Source: Durusdinium trenchii
Lineage: Eukaryota; Sar; Dinophyceae; Suessiales; Symbiodiniaceae
Assembly (NCBI GenBank): GCA_963970005.1
Contig: CAXAMN010018890.1
Coordinates: 2,420,943 to 2,484,942 of the forward strand
Reading direction: 5' to 3'
Length of the DNA stretch: 64,000 nt
A model generated the notes under the pieces. That model searched no databases. It saw nothing but the letters and a program-made list of their open reading frames with translations, and was not told where the DNA came from. Both the position numbers and the translations under genes were made by a program. Below, piece after piece: positions 1-12,007 of this stretch. Within the stretch, counting starts at the first letter, position 1. Each line of letters opens with the position of its first letter.

Positions 1-575
1 GAAGCGTGTGGTGTCCCAGCCAAGTCCACTGCCTGATCTCAGCAGCCGCGCTTCTTGCGGCCACATGGTGCCCACCTGGTTGGGTTGCATCCCATGCTAT
101 TTATTATATCACGTTCATTTGAGAGATGAGTATCATCAAATTTGATTCATTGTTTATTCACAAACCAAAGATCCTCGGCAATGATCAAATCTTCTCAGAT
201 TCTCAAGAAAAGATGAATATATAGCTCATTTGCTCTTAATTTGTCCTTTGTTTGTTCCTTATTTGCTGAATCCTTATTTGTATGTTAAATGCTTTTATGT
301 TTCAAACTGGCTTGTTTCCATATGGCTCGTTCTTTTGGCCTATGATAAACTCAAGCAATCGTGGACCTCAAACCAGAAAGAAGATTGAAACACCGCTGAA
401 ACCTTGGAAACCGTTTCTAGCCATATACTTGGAGGCCTACTGTAGGCTCGCTTTTTTATGTCATATATAATCATATATATATAGTTATATATATATATTC
501 TATATAGTTATATATATATATATATTTATCCACAAACTCTCGGTCATTTTCTCCACCAACTCTCGGGCGCCACAG
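1..575. other. Left-edge non-coding sequence
   Basis: I see no exon here. It is AT-rich, ends in a TA microsatellite, and probably belongs to the intron upstream of the first visible cyclophilin exon. The earlier exons of that gene would lie outside the window. Confidence 0.5.
478..531. repeat. (TA)n microsatellite
   Basis: Nearly pure alternating TA/AT with short interruptions. Similar TA tracts recur at about 2747-2775, 4328-4345, 18000-18018, 26985-27003, 27620-27645, 30690-30715, 31132-31150, 34590-34612, 40163-40182, 46535-46553, 51957-51975 and 52268-52315, always outside predicted exons. Confidence 0.9.
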
Positions 576-1592
576 ACCTTGTACGGGGAGACCGTGGATG
601 AAGCGCGCCTCGTGGGGAAACCAGTGAAGATCCCCTTTCAGGCACGCTGACCGGCGGCCGCGGGGCGTTCACCAGTCCGGTGCAGGGGGAATGCGACCCA
701 TGGGACTTGCAAAAGACCATGGAAGGTTGGACGATGACTGTAGACTTGAGTGGAAAGAGTTGAAACAAGTTGATAAGGGGGCGTTGCGACATGGACGTGT
801 TTGGGGTTTGTTTAACTTCTTTGGGATGTTTGGGACATTTGGGGACTTTCTTACATCATATCCTTGGCTGGAAACCTACCCGAAGAGCACGTTGTGTCAG
901 GAGAAAGCGTAATAAAGCACACTGAAGCATGATTGGCACTATCATGTCCGGTTCTCGTGGCGAACCATTGATCCACACCCTGAAACCCGAACAGTGTTGG
1001 AAACCGGAAGGGCTCAATGGGCTCAGTGGAGAGGCAACCATAGGCAACCCAGCTACTGAGCAATGTCGTATAGTATAGTGTGATTCTAAACTTTTCCCAT
1101 GCTTGATGTAGACTCTTGATGAACTAAAGACTCACCGCCAAAAGCAAATTGTCCAATAGGTGCAGCCACCCGCCTCAGGCCGATGGCACGGCGGCCTTGG
1201 CGCGCCGGGAGTTCGACAACGACTCCGCGCGGGAGCCGAAAATGGGGGGCGCCAGAGGTCCTGAAGAGCTGAGGAGTGAAGCTTTGGAGAGCTTGAGGGA
1301 GACAGAAGTTGTGAGGAGTGTAACCCGGGCAGCTTCAGTGGCATCTTGGAACATCTTGCAACCTGTCTCCCTGCTTGAGCTCGCAAGTTGCGAGATTCTG
1401 GTGAGTGTTGTTGACTAGGTGAATTCGACCAACTGAGTGGATCAGATAGGCCCAGAAACGTGTGTCCCCATTCTTCTATCCCTGCTTCATGGCCCCAAAG
1501 CCACACCATGCCCACGTATGCTTGTTCGGCTTCGCTCTCTTGTCGCCGCAGCCCAGGCCTCATCTCAGGTCTTTTTCTTCCTTTTCGAGTCG
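576..1592 (+). CDS. CYP38: CYP38/TLP40-like thylakoid-lumen cyclophilin, exons A-C (5' end outside window)
   Basis: Three exons, 576-641, 1179-1226 and 1557-1592, each a whole number of codons. Together they read as the central part of the cyclophilin domain of CYP38/TLP40 proteins: TLYGETVDEA, then KIPFQADGTAALARREFDND, then SSQVFFFLFES. In plants the matching stretch is the (F)YG-x-TLEE...IPF..FGT.AMAR.EF..(N/D)S.SSQVF segment. Family members act in the thylakoid lumen in photosystem II assembly and are usually poor or inactive isomerases. All three introns start with GC directly after the exon and end in AG. The expected next segment (TP...DGRY..FGYVT) is not in the next kilobases; it occurs at 47,689-48,061 in matching phase. 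The N-terminal half and targeting sequence lie to the left. Family call firm, orthology inferred. Confidence 0.82.
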
Positions 1593-3105
1593 GCCCGGGC
1601 CCAAATGGCCATGTTCTGTTGCAGAGCACTGCGATGACTGCAGTCAGGGTGGGAAATGTATCACTTTGAATCTGTGTTAACTCCGTTGTGGTGTGGTGTT
1701 TTCAGTTCCCATTGGGGTTGCCGTTACATTATTTTACAGTACGTTTAGAGGCTTGTTGGTCCGTTCAAGAGTTTGTTCGAGGATGTGCAACCAAAAAGAA
1801 GAAGAACGCATGCACTCACATTGTATGTCCATTGAATGTCACCATGAATTTATTTGTTTTGCCACTATGAGTCAGGTTCCTTGTGTTGGTGTTGGTAAAA
1901 TAGAAAGGTTGCCAAGGAATGCTGCATGTAGCATAGACCTGTTCAGAATCTCGCTACATATAATGTGTATATGTATGTGATTAATTTTCTGTGCATATAT
2001 TTACTATATTTTGTTTATGTATAACAGAACGTATGTATAACAGACCGTTGAATAACCATATATTCCACACCTGGGAGGCACGTCTAGAGTCTATATATTC
2101 TTGAGGCAGCCCATCCCACACGCTCTTCGGTGATTTGCAAGGATGCTGCAGCTTTTGCCATAACAGCAGATGCCCAGTATCGCTGCCGCAGGTGACAAAC
2201 AGGGACCTATCCTTACGAACGATCTCCAAACATTGAGTCAATCACTCACGCTCTTGACCCTCCAAGCAGACTCGTCACATCAGTCCAGCTAGAGCATGTA
2301 CGATGAGTTGGACTACTTGTTCCTCCTGATCTATGCTCTACTGCCTACTGCCAGCTCAGAGAGGGTTGCACGGCAAGATTTGTGAGCTCTCCTCACCCAA
2401 GACGAAGCATCCGCACCAGCCGATACAGTAGAACACGCACAGAAGGGCGCAGTTCCCAGTCCACGCGGCCCATGTGGAGGACACAGTGCAGAGAAGCCCC
2501 GGCAGGGGAAATCCACCGGGCCAGAAGAGACCAAGCTAGACTAGACCTGTGAGAAAGTAGAAGTTTTACCCTCACAAAACATGGGCAATTCGGGATACGG
2601 GATTCATGTGGAGGCCTACGCTGCCATGCAGGGTTTCAAGATGTTTCAAGATTCGCCTGATCTTGTGTAATGTAGGGAAGTGCCTGTGGTTTGCCGTTGG
2701 TTGATTGCTTGTGTCCAGGAGAGCGATGGTGACTTGGAGTGCATATATATATGCAGATATATATATATATATAAGAGTTCCCAGCAGGGCAAGAACACGA
2801 AAGTCAAAGCAAGTACTGTACTGTATTGGAAGGACCGAACGGTCAAAGGCCTTGTTGAGCACGACAAGTTCATTTCCTCCCGGAGCAGACACTGGCAAAT
2901 GCCTGTCAGAGCTGTTTTGTGGAGAAAGACTGCACCAATTGCCAGATGGTGCACTCCATCATGAGACAGTTTTTATATGTTTGTATCACTGCAGTCAGCC
3001 GATCCACCATCGTGGAGTGACCCACTGGGCACCATGCATCCTCCGTGTCCGTCCAATTCCGCACGGCGTCGTTTGGACGTAGAAATATATAATGGCTCCA
3101 AGGCC
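1593..3105. other. Non-coding stretch before the dipeptidase gene
   Basis: No exon with family support. It holds a TA tract near 2747-2775. ORFs here on both strands have no coding-like composition or splice context. If the cyclophilin gene is contiguous, this is the start of its very long intron; it should also contain any promoter of the dipeptidase gene, but I recognise no promoter motif. Confidence 0.5.
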
Positions 3106-5963
3106 ATGGCACTGCGCCTTCTTCTACTGCCCTTGGCCACCAGCGCCTTCTTCAGCAGAAGTCGGTGATGAATCAGCTGAGTGTTTGAGTTTTTGAATGG
3201 GTCCCGGGTTTTCGCGGAAAGAATCCTTTGAGTCAACGCCGTTCCCAGATTGCATAGAGTCCAGAGATGGTGGGGCTGGCAGGGAACCTTTTGCCTTGTT
3301 TCATGCAATTCCCTTGTTTTGCAAAATCCTATCGAGCATATGACAACTTCTTCAAAGCAGTGCGAGTGGTCCTTCGTGTAGGACCGGATGAATTGGTATA
3401 TGCATGGTGGGTGCCGTGATACGGTGGACCCAACATGTCTGACGACACACGACGTCCACACGCAGCTCAAGGACCCTCCACGGTCGACGGATCTATATAA
3501 CCTGCCAACTCAGGAGGCTTCGACATCGATGGCTGTACCAGCAGCTGGGCGAAGGTCTTGGAGTTGAAACTGGTTGTTAGGTATCATGGATGACCTCATG
3601 GATGATCATGGTGCTGGCTGAAGAGTTTTAGATGCTAATGTGCTCCAATGACATGGAAAAAGATTGAAAAAGACTATGTAATATCAGAAACCCATTGGTC
3701 CACCTTTGTAACAGGACATTCCAACAAGTGGCGTTGGAAACCTGAGGCGGACCACAATAGGTCTTGGACGGATGGTCTAGGCACCAATGTGACTGTGTCA
3801 ACTCCCATGAGAGTCTGAAAGGATATTCAGTCATCCTGCAGGAATGGGTATGGCCGGCGCCGGTATGGCGTTTCATCAAACTAGCCTTCTCGGGATTCAG
3901 GACTTTCAGGAGTCAGGGTTGTGAATGTTGGTCAAGGTTTTGAGAAATTGTTGAAACGAGGCTGTCCAAGAAACTGATTCCCAAAGAAAATCCACCCACT
4001 TGTGGCGGCCTTTAGGTCAATGTTTGGATTGTTTTGAAAACCACTCAGGTATACTCAGGTTAAAAAACAGAAAATCTCAGAAACTGGGAATGCATGTCGT
4101 CACACTTAGGTGACCACGCAGTTGTTGTAACCAGCTCTGGCCCTTGCGATCTGGAACATCTGCGTCAGCCTGGCCCTTGAGGCATTGTGGTGAATGCCGA
4201 TGCGATGCAGGACGGCTCAGCGGTCACCTCCCATGCGAATGACTGCGCCGAAGCGTGGCGGCGGACGGGCGATGGGCCGGTGGGAGACGGAAGGGAAGTA
4301 GACAAAACAGGTGGGCGGGCGGTTGTGTTATATATATATATATATGTTTTGTTTTGTTTTTTCTCAGGGTGATGATCGATCGCTGACGATTGGTCAGTTT
4401 GGGTTCTTTGGGGTGAAAACGAAGCCACACAGCGGTTGTGTTTCAAGAACCACTTCCAACCCAATTGATGAACGCAGATCATGGGATCAGTGAGGGTTCG
4501 CGCTTGTCCTTTTGAAGCTCATGCTGCGCGACATCGTGTCCGAAGTGGGAGGTGTTTTTGGTGCTTGATGCCACAGCCAAGGATTGCGATTGGCGAGTGG
4601 CCTATGTCCCAGCGACTGGGGCGAGCAGAAGAGTTTGGAAGGTTTCTCCAATCTGTGAACCTTACATGGTGCCATATGGTGCCTATGTCCGATGTCACCG
4701 CTGTTCGTTTTGAGTCCATTCGATGTCACCTTCATCAGTCCCAAAGGATTATGTCCATGTGGCTTGGTGGCTTGCAACCAGTGACTGTAGCACTGTAGAT
4801 GATTACTTTGACCACCACAAAGCCATAGTATAGACATAGTATGTACTAGGACCCCATTAGGACGCATTAGATATCATTATATAGGTGGCTTTGGGAGACT
4901 CGCACAGGAATCTCAACTGTTCCGTTTGTTGGTACTATTTGATCGATTTTATGCGTGCCCTTGTGGTCAAATATATATATTTTTTTTTAATTTATGTTTT
5001 GATACATTCACCTGGAAGATGGAACTGGTTGGGATTTGTATTAATTTGTGTTGCATTGGATGTGATTGAAGAGGGGCCAGCAAGTTTGCAGTGGGTTGCA
5101 GTCACTTTTTCTAGCCTATGGACATAACCCGCGGGGATCAAGGAACGCTTGTTTTTGGTCAAGAGAGTCCAACCCGCTTCTTGGAGTCGAATGCCCTTGG
5201 CCCTGGCCCTGGCCCCTGCCATGTTCACAGAGAATCATGGAGAATCGTGGTCGGTTGAGGCGTCATTAGCACCGTCGGTGGAATTTTTGCCGGGGCCGTC
5301 GTCGATGCGGCACAAGATGGGCACTGAAATGCGAGCCTAGAATCACTTGTGTTCAACAAGACCCAGCTACTTGTGGTGTGAAAAAACATGAAAACACATG
5401 AAAAAAACCACAGAAGTGTTAATTCAAAAAAGCAACAAAACTGTACAACACTAGCATGTTTGCCAAAAAACATGTCGCCTGTTGCGTCGCTCCATGCGTT
5501 GCAGTTCTACCCACCAGACGTGTTGACATGTCGCCCTTTTTCCAGCCTCCCGAGGCACAGGATCATCCAGAAGGATCGGTGTCTTGGCACAGATACGAGG
5601 GAACCCGCTGTTTGTCATGCTGATGGATGCTGGACATTTGACCAGTGTTTTCCAACAGGCTCAAGATTGGTTCAAGAGTGAAGTGGAAACTGCATTGTAT
5701 AGATCTTTGGGGATCAAAGCCAGCTTTGACAAAAAACGCTCCCAGGAGCGGATCATCTACGATGCGGTGTGGAGTCAATATCCACGGCTGGTGGATCCTT
5801 CCCGCAGCCTGGCCCAGCAGCGAGAATCGCTCAGGCATAGGTGGCAGGTGTCGTAGCAGTCGCAGTAGGTGACACGAGTTCGAACGCGCGAGTTCGAGGC
5901 TCCAAGTCCTATCAGCCAGCGATGGGCATCACCTCCACTGCGGTGCTGGGACGCATCCCTCAG
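3106..5963 (+). CDS. Secreted peptidase family C69 dipeptidase, exons 1-7 (N-terminal part)
   Basis: Exons: 3106-3157, 3514-3540, 4182-4252, 4582-4611, 5555-5578, 5746-5803, 5899-5963. The ATG at 3106 opens a signal peptide (MALRLLLLPLATSAFFSR). Exon 2 supplies FDIDGCTS with Cys25, the expected N-terminal nucleophile of this Ntn-hydrolase family. Exons 3-4 give IVVNADAMQDGSAVTSHAND and DCDWRVAYVPA, the family DGS...H..DC..CD.R..VPA block. Exons 5-7 give QDHPEGS, VWSQYPRLV and SYQPAMG...LGRIPQ, matching DH.EGS, YPR.V and G.IPQ. Phases agree at all six joins. Donors are GA (exon 1), GC (2, 3, 4, 6, 7) and GT (5). Family members hydrolyse dipeptides; the signal peptide suggests a secretory or lysosome-like location. 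The gene continues at 18,690 after a 12.7 kb intron containing another gene. Confidence 0.9.
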
Positions 5964-6530
5964 GCCCATAAGACCATGGGTGTGAAGATACGGGGGGGGG
6001 TCAAGATCAGAGGAAGAGGAAGCAAGAAGTTCATATCCGTCCAGTGTCCAGTCATGTTCTTCCACTGAAGCTTTTCACCCAAACAAGCATCCGTTGGCAG
6101 GTTCTCGCCAGGAAGCCACCAGTCAGTATAACCAATCATTTGTTGCATACCTATGTCTTCCAAGAGCTTCACTTTTTTAGTCTTTGGTGGACAAAACCGT
6201 TTTTGCCCGGCTGAGGACTGAACTTTGTGTAGTTGGCTGTTTGGAGATCTTTTTGGGTTTCCAGGGACCTTTCTTGATATTCCTGTGTCTCAAGGCCTTT
6301 TTCACTGCATGATCCACTTTGGCCTCATCCAGGCTGCCACTTTAGGCAGAATTGTTAGGCGCAATCATCTTGTGAGAGATTTGCGACAAACGCCACAAAC
6401 ATGCATCAATCCAGGAGGAATGACAAGATCTTTTAGTGAAGAAACTGCTTCAAAGGACCAAGGCATGCTGACATAATGGTCCGTCTAAGACTTTGATTAC
6501 GTAAAGAACTGCAATCTTGGACCATCTCTC
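5964..6530 (+). other. Start of dipeptidase intron 7
   Basis: Begins with a GC donor at 5964. A short ORF near 6225-6476 has no recognisable similarity. Nothing else supported. Confidence 0.5.
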
Positions 6531-7103
6531 ATGAGCACTCTCATGAGCGAACCCGTCTCTCACGGATGGCTTGGGCACCTTGCTGCCTCAGTCGAGCAGT
6601 GCGCCTTCCAGCACGCAATGAGTTCTGGATTTTTTGGTTGGGATGGGAGTTTGGTGATTCAAGCCTATTTTTTGAAGGCGTGGATCCTGATGAAAGCAAT
6701 TGTTTGCCCAAGTGCCCCTGGTGCTTACCCTCTAGCTGTGAGTGCCATGGACCGTCCACCACAGCATGAACTTGCGAAAGCTTTGGAAGCACAGCCGATC
6801 ATCCGCCAAAGACTTCTCTCTGAGGAGACACCCTACCTCACCCGCTGGGCTTCCCAAACGGCTATCGGAGTGCGTTCAGTCGCCGCAATGCGGCTCAACG
6901 CAGTAGCCTTGGAGAAGCTGGCAGAGTGGTGGTGCCCATGCAACCCTAGTCCTAAGGCGGTTTCTATCAGTCTCCTTCGTCAGGAGGCTGGAAACTTGGA
7001 TGGTGGTGTGATCATGGAGCTAGAGCCTAATCATGTCCAAACAAATCATCGCCTCTGCCTGTTCCACTTCAAAATCCATTCGTGCCAAAACCAAGCCCCC
7101 TGA
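6531..7103 (+). CDS. Candidate 5' exon of the nested multicopy-family gene
   Basis: An open frame of 190 codons whose middle part (about 6690-6940) reads like coding sequence, for example PYLTRWASQTAIGVRSVAAM and EKLAEWW. It lies just upstream of the large acidic/lysine-rich exon on the same strand. I do not recognise a domain and cannot fix its splice sites. The first 50 codons may be non-coding. A second open stretch at 7033-7263 in another frame (PPEVAQVRVLTGRD) may be a further small exon. Confidence 0.35.
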   Translation: MSTLMSEPVSHGWLGHLAASVEQCAFQHAMSSGFFGWDGSLVIQAYFLKAWILMKAIVCPSAPGAYPLAVSAMDRPPQHELAKALEAQPIIRQRLLSEETPYLTRWASQTAIGVRSVAAMRLNAVALEKLAEWWCPCNPSPKAVSISLLRQEAGNLDGGVIMELEPNHVQTNHRLCLFHFKIHSCQNQAP

Positions 7104-7376
7104 GGTGGCACAGGTGCGTGTGCTTACGGGTCGGGACACTGACGCACGGCTGATCCACTTGGATGCGCATGGTCTCAAAGCGCTCTTTTCACATGGGATC
7201 AGAAGATTCAAGCAAAGAAATGCAACCTCTGCTTCTCCCACTTACCAATCAAGTTGTTATTAATGTTGGGGTTGCCAATTTTTCCTTTGTTAATTGTTTG
7301 GGGTTGCCAATTGCTCTTGTTTTGTTTTTTATTGTTGACATGTTTTGTCCAACATTTTGGAACTCAGTGTCCTCAG

Positions 7377-10151
7377 CACGAGGCTCCAGAGCTGGCAAGG
7401 TTCTATGAGATTCTGGAGTTTCACTGGACCGAGGCTGACATGGACGCCGCTGCTGATCATGATGATGATGGCAACGATGGCGATGAGTTCTTTCCTTCAG
7501 AGAATGATGGTTACGGTCCTGCAGGTGAGGAAGGGCCTGAAGAGTATAAAGTGCCCGAAGGCACTGCTGAGACGGAGCTTGATGAGGACACCATGGACGG
7601 GGATTCGGATGTGGTCGTAGTTCAGGAGTTGCGAAAAGCTGAGACTCCAGACAACCAGCTTGGCCTGTCTCCAGAGGAGACTTCGTTGTTTGGAAGCCCG
7701 CCAGCTGAGTCCGATCCTCCTGCTCTTCCTGGCATTGATGTGCCTTGTGAAACCCCTCCGACCAAGAGGTCAAAGATCGGAGAGCAGGATGCCAAGAGCA
7801 ACGCTAGTGAAAAGACTGCGATGCCACCACCACCGCAGATCTCGATCCCCTTGCCTCCCATGCCACATCCGAGCCTGCCGCGCGAAGTGCAAGCGCTCAT
7901 CATTCAAGCTCGCATTGCAGCACTCAAGCTTTCTAGTTGCATGGAGTTTTTTGTTGTCTGGGGCTGTCGGGATTTCCCATATATTGTGATTTGTTCTTTA
8001 TGTTTAGTTCATCTGAGGTTTCAAATGGAGCATGCCGGGCAGCATGATGGTAAAGATCAGGAGCCTGCTTCAACCTCTGCCGTTGGACTACCAGCTTCCA
8101 CTCTGTCCCGAGCCAAGTCATCAGCACATGTGGAAGTGCCCATGGACAATGCAGAGACACAGCCATTGGAGGAATCATGGCCAGAAATTCCAATAGTTCT
8201 TGATGACACTCAAGACACCCAGATCTATGTGCCATCTCCTGACGCTGGCAAGAAGCTTGAAAGGGCAAAGATGCTTTCCTTCAATAGCCAGGAGGGTGTG
8301 TCTGAGCTGGCTGCGCCAGGACAGACTGCTGAAGTGGCAGCTTGTGATGGAGACGCTCCTGAAGGTGCAAAGAAAATTCCGGAAGAGAATACTTTGCCGC
8401 AGCAGAAGGAGGTTGCAGAAGCGGCCAGGATCCATGAAGGGAAGTCTGCAGAAGTGGCACCTCCACAAGAGAAGACAGAGAAGACTACACAGGTGGCACC
8501 TCCACAAGAGAAGGGAGAGAAGACTACACAGGTGGCAACTCCACAAGAGAAGGCAGAGAAGACTACAGAGGTGGCACCTCCACAAGAGAAGACAGAGAAG
8601 ACTACAGAGGTGGCACCTCCAGAAGACAAGGCTGCACATGAGCCCGTACAGGGCCCTCACAGTCCCCTTCATGCAGATGATGGTGTGCCAATGGTCATGC
8701 GGCAAAACCAGCAGGCCATGAAGAAAATGAAAGCAGGCCCTAAGAAACGCCCTGCCGCTTCTCCGGGGAAGGTAGACCAGGATGAGCAGCAAGAGGGTGG
8801 AGAGGTGGTTGATGCGCCTTCTCCTCTGAATCCGAAACAGTTGGATGAGAACTTTTCTCAAGTGGCGGATGTTGGTGATGATGATGGTGCGGCGAAGACA
8901 AAGCAAACGCGGGCCAGGGGCAAGGCAAAGGCCAAGACACAGGCCAAGGCCAAGCCGGAGCCCAAGAAGAAAGGTAAGAATGCTCAGGCTGAGCCTGTGG
9001 AAAGCCATGAGGAACAGCCACAGCCTCCTGTTCGTCGGACTCGGAAGAAGAAATCCGCTGAGGAAGAAGATCTTGGGCAAAGCTCCTCCGGGCACCAGAA
9101 AGCTAAGAATGATGGTGAGGGTGAAGCCTCTACCGAAGCCAAGGGCCTTGGAGATAAGCTTGATCAAGAGCCTGGCAGCGCAGCAGCTGCCCCAAAGAAG
9201 AAGCAGAAGCAGGAACCTGACAGTGAAGTTGCGGCTTTGCTTGGCCAGAAGGTGACTTTTGCTGGGAGGCGAGCTGCCAAGACTGGGCCAGCCAGGGCCC
9301 GCTTTCTTGCCATGGTCGCGTCGTACTTGGCACAGGTCGAGCCAGTTGTCATTGAGACTCAGGCAGGGCGGCTTGGAGGTTTTAGCAAAATGTCCTGGGG
9401 CCCTGCCAACCAGTTCTGTTGATTTTCTGCAATGTTGCTTGAACAGTTTTCTTTGACTGCAGGCCCTACAGCGGATGTGGTGGGAGTTTGCGTTCGGAGA
9501 GCTTGAAGCCGGAGATGTTTCTGTGGCGGAGCACCGCAAGATCACGGATCCCTTGGCCAAGTCTTTCGTGAAGCATGCTGAAGTCCGTCCCTATCTGAAG
9601 CCGCGGGCTTCTGAGTGATGGAATCCTGGGGTATGATGACAGTGTCTTGAATGATCACTGTCCTTTTGCTTGGAGATTTGATGTGTCACGTAGTCGGACC
9701 AGTGCTCGCATTAGAACGGAAGCTGGATTTTGCTCGCCGCTTCCGTGCGCGTGACCCTGAGTTTGCTGGCCACCTTCAGGGAAAAGAGGTGCTCTAAGCA
9801 AAGGCTTCTACCTCCCCACTGTACTGTGAACTCTTCTCAAAAATGGTTCGTTCACGCAGAAGAGTGTCCGTGTGTCTTGCGTTTCAGCCACCAGGTACAC
9901 CAATGAAGGACCTGTACAAGCCGCGCCGGGGGCAAAGCTGGTTGGTTTCCCATGGCCTGTGCCTTCCAAGTCTGGCTTGCACGCTTGACTGCGAGCGCAA
10001 GCAATGTTTGATTCTGCGTTGGGACCTAAAGAAACCTCAACGCCGTGAGCCATCAGTGGTCAAGAGTCAACAGAGACAGGCATTAGGAAGCCATGTCACC
10101 TTCGAATGTGGAAATTGTGATTCGGCGCCTGATTGGGATAGGAGCGCCTAA
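7377..10151 (+). CDS. Dinoflagellate multicopy-family protein, module 1 (acidic/Lys-rich region plus conserved C-terminal exons)
   Basis: Exons about 7377-9335, 9463-9616, 9703-9788 and 9888-10151. The large first exon is low-complexity: an acidic start, a Pro-rich part, a 13-residue repeat array (8454-8609), and Lys/Ala-rich tracts suggesting a nuclear or nucleic-acid-binding protein. A hydrophobic in-frame stretch at about 7939-8007 is probably a retained 69-nt GC-AG intron. The later exons are conserved: RMWWEFAFGELE, KITDPLAKSFVKHAEVRP, LLALERKLDFARRFRARDPE, and PPGTP...QSWLVSHG...LILRWD...PSVVKS. I recall these motifs from an abundant uncharacterised dinoflagellate family. Phases fit at each join, with GT, GA and GT donors. 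TAA at 10149-10151 may end a gene, or splicing may continue into the next module. Function unknown. Confidence 0.7.
8454..8609 (+). repeat. 39-nt coding tandem repeat, four units
   Basis: Four in-frame copies, each encoding a 13-residue unit of the form VAPPQEK(T/G/A)EKTT(Q/E); a degenerate fifth copy follows. The copies are nearly identical, suggesting recent slippage. Confidence 0.9.
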
Positions 10152-10289
10152 AGAGTCTTGATTACACCTAAAGCTGGGATCAAGTGTCAAGTGCCTGTGA
10201 GGCTGCTTTAGCTTCGGAAGCTGAGGACCTGGTTCTTTTGGTGCTCCTTTGTTCTTGGCTAAGCATTGAGGAGTTGACCACTTCCACAG

Positions 10290-11891
10290 ATGAATGGGAT
10301 CTACTTGACTATTTTTGCGGTGAGGGGCGCATTGCCAAGTTAGCATCAAAGGTTGGGTTGAAGGCCGCTGCATGTGACATCAACCTCTTGCCGCGTACAG
10401 GCCAATCAACATCTCAAGCCCGGAGTGGCCGTCATGCCCGTTGGCCCATGGACATCAACGGGGAGGTTGGTTTCGTGTTTCTTGTTGTCAGACTGCGGGC
10501 GCCAGCCGGCCATTTAGGATGATGAGAAGGGTTCGTGTTTAAAGCCTGTTTAAATCTGTTGGGATGCTTTTGTGGGGGCTGAGTTATGTGATCAGTTTTT
10601 CTTCTTGCCTTGGCTGCCAAGGCTAATGTTGGCCTTGCTACTTCAGGGGAAGTACAAAGAAACAGTTATGTTTCTTGCGACCTTGTGCTCCACCTGGGTA
10701 TCAATCAACGCTGGCACTTCTCAGCGAAGCTGTTTGGTACCATCAGGAAACCCCACCCAACTGGCCAACAGACGAGCCAACAAAATGGTGACGCGGACAG
10801 GGCTGCCCATGACAAAGTAAGTGTTCAAAACTAGGGGTGTAGGGGTGTTATATTCACAATCAAGGACTTTCCTCACCCTATTCCGATAGAGCTTCCAGGA
10901 CTTGTCTATTGATCCTGGTTCTGGCGACCATGCTTGGGGTATGGTTCCTGGAGCAACCTGCCTCGAGCCTAATGCCTGAATATAACCGCATGCGAGATGT
11001 AATCAGGATGCTCCGCAAAGCTGGTATTCCCGTGACATGTCCGCAAGCCGGGTCTCGCTTCTATAGCTGTAGCCTACTCGCAGCTACTTCACTGTGTGCA
11101 ACCACAGCAAAGAAGGACTTGTGACCATATCTTTAGCTACATTGGGTTTGGGGCCATGCCATTGTAATTGTTGACGGAACCTTCAATTTCGACCATGTTC
11201 TTAAACACCCCCAACAAAGGGCCTTTGACACATGCTGGCAACTGAGACCTATCAAGTCTTCATGTGGATGATGAACTTCAAAGGATCGTGCCCGAAGAGA
11301 ACAGTGCTCCTTGCAAACACACCCTTAGTTGCGAAACTGCAGAGCGGTAAGCTGAAGCGGTCTGGCAGCAGAGTAGTGATCAAAACCACGATAAAGTACA
11401 AGAACAAGGAGGGCAAAGATTGCTACAAAGGTTCCGCCCAATTGAAAGCAACGCAGAGTCCAGGTTGAAAAAGACAGTAAAGGTTTCACTTTTAAGTCCT
11501 TTAGGGTCACCCCAATAAGGCTACTGAGTGGACAGGGTACCAAGCATGAGTTTTTGTGGAGTCCAAGGATTTACAGCTATCGGTTTGCAAGGGAAATTGT
11601 TCAACTCATCCCAGCGATTCAATCCGAAAGCAGATCTTGGCGGGGACCTGTTCCTTGGCTCCCTTAAACGTGCGTGGATTGTTTTTTCATAAAGAATTTT
11701 TCCCACCATAGCCGGTTGTTGTTGGGGTGCAGGTGGATATGGACACCCCGCTGCATGACCTGGTGAGCTCGTTTCCATGGTCCAGCTGGGAAGAGGCCGA
11801 GCTAGATCAAGTGCTCAAATATGTGCGGGGCTGCAAAAGCCTTCAGATCCCAGATCAGTTTAGAATCGTGTTTCCATCGACTTCCTCTTAG
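10290..11891 (+). CDS. Dinoflagellate multicopy-family protein, module 2 (methyltransferase-like glycine motif and EQP motif)
   Basis: Exons 10290-10465, 10647-10795, 10899-11019, 11247-about 11455, and 11733-11891. They read DLLDYFCGEGRIAKLASKVG, then CSTWVSINAGTSQRS...NKMVTR, GVWFLEQPASSLM, TYQVFMWMMNF...PKRTVLLANTP, and SSWEEAELDQVLKYVRGCK. D-x-FCG-x-G-x(8)-G resembles motif I of a SAM-dependent methyltransferase fold; that is an inference from one motif. The EQP-SS and FMWM.NF...PKR motifs are those I remember as conserved in this very large dinoflagellate family. Phases match across the first joins, using GT, GA and GC donors. The last exon is open to TAG at 11889 but may splice earlier. 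It continues into module 3. No function is established to my knowledge. Confidence 0.65.
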
Positions 11892-12007
11892 AAGTTGTGT
11901 GCAGTGTTGCAAAAACAAATTCAGAAGGGGAGCTCAGCTTCCTGAAGTGTCAAAGCAGAACGTCAGCCGTTGTTTGCACAACGATTGAGAAAAACCCCAA
12001 TTCCGGT

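Noticed and set aside
1132-1629. 165-codon minus-strand ORF
   Set aside because: Overlaps cyclophilin exons B and C on the plus strand, which have homology and splice phase support; no minus-strand family motif.
5584-5856. 90-codon plus-strand ORF read as one exon of the nested multicopy gene
   Set aside because: Only 5746-5803 has family support (dipeptidase exon 6, YPRLV). The upstream part falls in a 167-nt intron and the downstream part in the next intron.
8175-9560. 461-codon ORF on the minus strand
   Set aside because: It is the antisense shadow of the repetitive Lys/Glu-rich coding exon; its Leu/Arg/Cys-rich repeats mirror the plus-strand repeats.
9463-9618. In-frame TGA (9616-9618) taken as evidence of a pseudogene
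   Set aside because: A GA donor at 9617 joins the exon to 9703 in phase and restores the conserved family order (PRASE then LLALERKL), so the stop lies in an intron.
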